NCBI GenBank assembly: GCA_030428385.1
Contig: JAUIDY010000065.1
Span: 1 to 34,703, forward strand
DNA length: 34,703 nt
Direction of reading: 5' to 3'
DNA from: Rhodothermia bacterium
GTDB lineage: Bacteria > Bacteroidota > Rhodothermia > Rhodothermales > JAAAOL01
The notes under the pieces are model-generated. The model worked only from the letters and a program-made list of their open reading frames with translations. It was not told where the DNA came from and searched no databases. A program made the position numbers and the translations under genes. Below are positions 32,839 through 34,703 of the stretch, piece by piece. Positions within the stretch are counted from its first letter, which is position 1, and each line of letters starts with the position of its first letter.

Positions 32839-32858
32839 GAAGAGGAGGAGAAGCGTGT

Positions 32859-33737
32859 TTACTGGGTTCCGGCGATTTGCCCGAGCAGGGCTTCGGCGCG
32901 GGCTTTGGCGTTGCCAAAGGTGGCTTGCTGCAGGTGGTTGCGCGATTCCGAGATGTTGCCCTGGTTGAGGTACATTTCGCCAAGGAGCAAGTGGATCAGG
33001 GCGGCGTCGGAGCGGCTAGGCCGTGCTTCGAGCGCCTGGTTGGCATAGCTAATCAACTGGTCCGAGTCTCCCTTGGCATCATACGCAACGGCCATGTAAT
33101 ACAACGAACTGGCGTCATGCTCCAGGCGTTCGGCCAACTGATTGAGGTAACCGATGGCTTGGTCAGCGGCGGACGAGGTCGGGCGGGCACCATTGGCCGA
33201 GAGGGTAGAGGAGGCAAGATAGAGATAGTTCTCTCGGATGGCATCTTCGGCCTTACGTGCCGTTTCGCGGTCGTTGACGCGTTGGCCGACTTCCATGGTT
33301 TGCACAAAGGCATCCATGGCTTCTTCGGTTTGTCCCAACTTTTTGAGGGCAAGGCCACGGCCGAGGTAGTTCTTGGCGTAGTCTGGGTAGCGGTCGATGC
33401 CTTTTTGAAAGCTATCGAGGGCCCCGTCAAAGTCTTCGCTGTTGATGGCGGACAGCCCATTTTTGTAGTCAAGCTGGGTTACATAATAACTCGCCTTCCG
33501 GGCAATGTCGGCATCCCCAGCCTGTTGAGCAAGTGTAGCAGCGCGGCTCCACTGGGTATAGGCTTCGGTGTTGTTTTTGGCTTTGTAGGCTTCGAGCCCA
33601 GCATTATACGCTCGTTTGTATTCTTGATCGTCCTGCGCCAGGGCTGCGTGGCTGCTGAAGCCAACAAAAACCACAGCGAGCAGAAGCGCTTTTGCTAGGA
33701 GTTTCAAAAGGGGAGCTGATAGGCTGTTGTGAGTCAC
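32859..33737 (-). CDS. Secreted TPR-repeat protein
   Basis: The protein is 292 residues from GTG 33737, or 294 from ATG 33743. A signal peptide (KLLAKALLLAVVFVGFSSHA, then ALAQ) gives a periplasmic product. About five to six tetratricopeptide-like units follow, for example RAYNAGLEAYKAKNNTEAYT, AINSEDFDGALDSFQKGIDR and YLGRGLALKKLGQTEEAMDA. TPR proteins are binding scaffolds; no enzyme motif is present. The neighbouring capsule genes suggest a link to polymer export or the envelope, but its own terminator separates it from them. The GTG start is preferred because AAGGAGG is 8 bases upstream of it and only 2 bases upstream of the ATG. Confidence 0.85.
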   Translation of the reverse strand: MTHNSLSAPLLKLLAKALLLAVVFVGFSSHAALAQDDQEYKRAYNAGLEAYKAKNNTEAYTQWSRAATLAQQAGDADIARKASYYVTQLDYKNGLSAINSEDFDGALDSFQKGIDRYPDYAKNYLGRGLALKKLGQTEEAMDAFVQTMEVGQRVNDRETARKAEDAIRENYLYLASSTLSANGARPTSSAADQAIGYLNQLAERLEHDASSLYYMAVAYDAKGDSDQLISYANQALEARPSRSDAALIHLLLGEMYLNQGNISESRNHLQQATFGNAKARAEALLGQIAGTQ

Positions 33738-33745
33738 GGTCATCG

Positions 33746-33752
33746 CCTCCTT
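33746..33752 (-). promoter_or_regulatory. Ribosome binding site AAGGAGG of the TPR gene
   Basis: AAGGAGG on the minus strand is 2 bases from the ATG at 33743 and 8 bases from the in-frame GTG at 33737. The spacing supports the GTG as the real start. Confidence 0.6.
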
Positions 33753-33855
33753 GATGAGTGGGTTTAAAGGAATGTCGTGTTAGATGCAGCTAGTGCGAGG
33801 ACTATGCCAAGGCGTGGGGAGCACGCGCCAAGCACTCAATATCGTAATGTTTTGC

Positions 33856-33885
33856 AAAAGTTGGAAGGTAAATTCTTGTTCCAAC
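33856..33885 (-). terminator. Candidate intrinsic terminator of the LOG gene
   Basis: On the minus strand GTTGGAA (33885-33879) pairs with TTCCAAC (33866-33860) across a 12-base loop, followed by four T residues. It lies about 90 bases after the LOG-family stop. The stem is short. A weaker inverted repeat, CTACAC/GTGTAG, is at 33922-33944. Confidence 0.45.
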
Positions 33886-33977
33886 ATATGAAATCTGGTG
33901 AAGGAATGAGCCAGGAACCGCTACACCTTGCCCAAAAGTGTAGACAATGAAGGACAGTCTTAGTTGCTGCGGAGTTT

Positions 33978-34661
33978 TTAAAAATTGGGTGCCAATGCAT
34001 GTTCCTTGTAAAAAGCATTGATGACTCCTACGGCTTCATGGGGGTCATCCGTAAGGGTAAACAGATCGAGGTCGCCCGGCGAAATATTACCATGAGCAAG
34101 CAGGGTGTGGCGCAGCCAATCAACCATCCCCTCCCAGAACGAAACACCCATCAGCACCACGGGGAAGTGGGTGCATTTGCCCGTCTGGATGAGCGTTAAC
34201 GATTCGAACAGTTCATCCAAGGTGCCATAGCCACCCGGCAAAACGATAAAGCCCTGGGCGTATTTGACAAACATAGTTTTGCGGACAAAGAAAAAGTCGA
34301 AGTTGACCAGCTTGTCGGTGTCAATAAACGGGTTGGCACCCTGCTCAAACGGCAGGACAATGTTGAGCCCTACCGAATTGCCTCCTGCTTCGCGAGCTCC
34401 TTTGTTCGCGGCTTCCATTATGCCCGGACCTCCGCCCGTAATGACGCCAAACTCGTGCTCCACCAACAGCCGAGCTACATCTACCGCCATCTGGTAGTAA
34501 GGGTCGCCGGGTTGGGTGCGGGCAGATCCAAAGACAGACACACACGGACCCAGGCTCGACAGGGTTTCGAAACCCGTTACAAACTCAGACATGATGCGGA
34601 AGACCCGCCATAGGTCTTTGATGCGCATCTGGTTCCAGGCCTGAATTTCCCGCTCCGACAT
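33978..34661 (-). CDS. LOG family protein (nucleotide 5'-monophosphate phosphoribohydrolase-like)
   Basis: The protein is 227 residues from the ATG at 34661. The frame stays open to the right edge of the window, so a start further upstream is possible. It has the LOG signatures GVITGGGPGIMEAANKGARE and FIVLPGGYGTLDELFESLTL (the PGGxGTxxE nucleotide site). GPCVSVFGSARTQP is a first strand that resembles Bacteroidota versions. LOG enzymes hydrolyse nucleoside 5'-monophosphates such as cytokinin ribotides; many bacterial ones are housekeeping proteins annotated as TIGR00730. No link to polysaccharide synthesis is evident, so it probably marks the edge of the locus. A gap of about 230 bases with a candidate terminator separates it from the TPR gene. 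Confidence 0.88.
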   Translation of the reverse strand: MSEREIQAWNQMRIKDLWRVFRIMSEFVTGFETLSSLGPCVSVFGSARTQPGDPYYQMAVDVARLLVEHEFGVITGGGPGIMEAANKGAREAGGNSVGLNIVLPFEQGANPFIDTDKLVNFDFFFVRKTMFVKYAQGFIVLPGGYGTLDELFESLTLIQTGKCTHFPVVLMGVSFWEGMVDWLRHTLLAHGNISPGDLDLFTLTDDPHEAVGVINAFYKEHALAPNF

Positions 34662-34703
34662 TTTTTCAGGAAACTGACTGGGTTGCTCCGATAGCGGTGG
34701 AAG

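Noticed and set aside
1-34703. CRISPR arrays, tRNA or rRNA genes, transposases, integrases
   Set aside because: No regular direct repeats, no tRNA-like or rRNA-like stretches and no transposase or integrase motifs were seen in any frame.

Overview
The window is one large surface-polysaccharide (exopolysaccharide/capsule) locus from a Gram-negative bacterium of moderately high GC content. An outer-membrane Wzi-type barrel protein, a secreted TPR lipoprotein-like/periplasmic protein and a LOG-family protein whose N-terminal region resembles Bacteroidota versions suggest Bacteroidota or, more likely given the GC level, Rhodothermota. This placement is inference from protein style; there is no rRNA in the window. 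No tRNA, CRISPR array, insertion sequence or integrase was seen.

Left arm (1-17.2 kb, all + strand, tightly packed). The window opens inside a multi-pass membrane protein. It is followed by an alternating series of predicted glycosyltransferases (GTs) and sulfotransferases (STs): GT-ST-GT-ST-GT2-ST-GT4. Next come an unrecognised beta-propeller-like protein, two GT4 enzymes, a Wzy-type polymerase/O-antigen-ligase-like protein, another GT4 and two more STs. Genes mostly overlap or sit a few bases apart, so they probably form one operon. Five PAPS-dependent ST-like genes in one locus predict a heavily sulfated glycan.

Central block (17.2-26.4 kb, + strand). An AlgD-type GDP-mannose 6-dehydrogenase supplies GDP-mannuronate. 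It is followed by a WbuB-like GT4, a PIG-L-family deacetylase, a minimal PglC-type phosphoglycosyl transferase that would start the lipid-linked oligosaccharide, an ATP-grasp ligase overlapping a HAD hydrolase, a DegT/WcfR-type aminotransferase and a long-form WbpM/PglF-type 4,6-dehydratase. The dehydratase, aminotransferase and phosphoglycosyl transferase together look like a module that makes and loads a 4-amino-4,6-dideoxy-HexNAc as first sugar. Part of this block seems richer in G/C at third codon positions than its flanks.

Right arm (26.6-34.7 kb). A WbpA-like UDP-HexNAc 6-dehydrogenase (+) converges on a minus-strand group: acyltransferase, aminotransferase, Gfo/Idh/MocA oxidoreductase and Wzi-like protein. 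WbpA, WbpB, WbpE and WbpD counterparts are therefore all present, which is the route to a UDP-2,3-diacetamido-2,3-dideoxy-hexuronic acid. The WbpI epimerase is not in the window. Upstream on the minus strand are a signal-peptide TPR protein with a strong intrinsic terminator and a LOG-family protein.

Taken together the locus predicts a polymer with two kinds of uronic acid, an amino sugar and several sulfate groups. It would be built on a lipid carrier, polymerised by a Wzy-like enzyme and anchored or assembled through a Wzi-like protein. Flippase (Wzx), chain-length and export genes (Wzz/Wzc/Wza) and PAPS synthesis genes are not in the window and must lie elsewhere.
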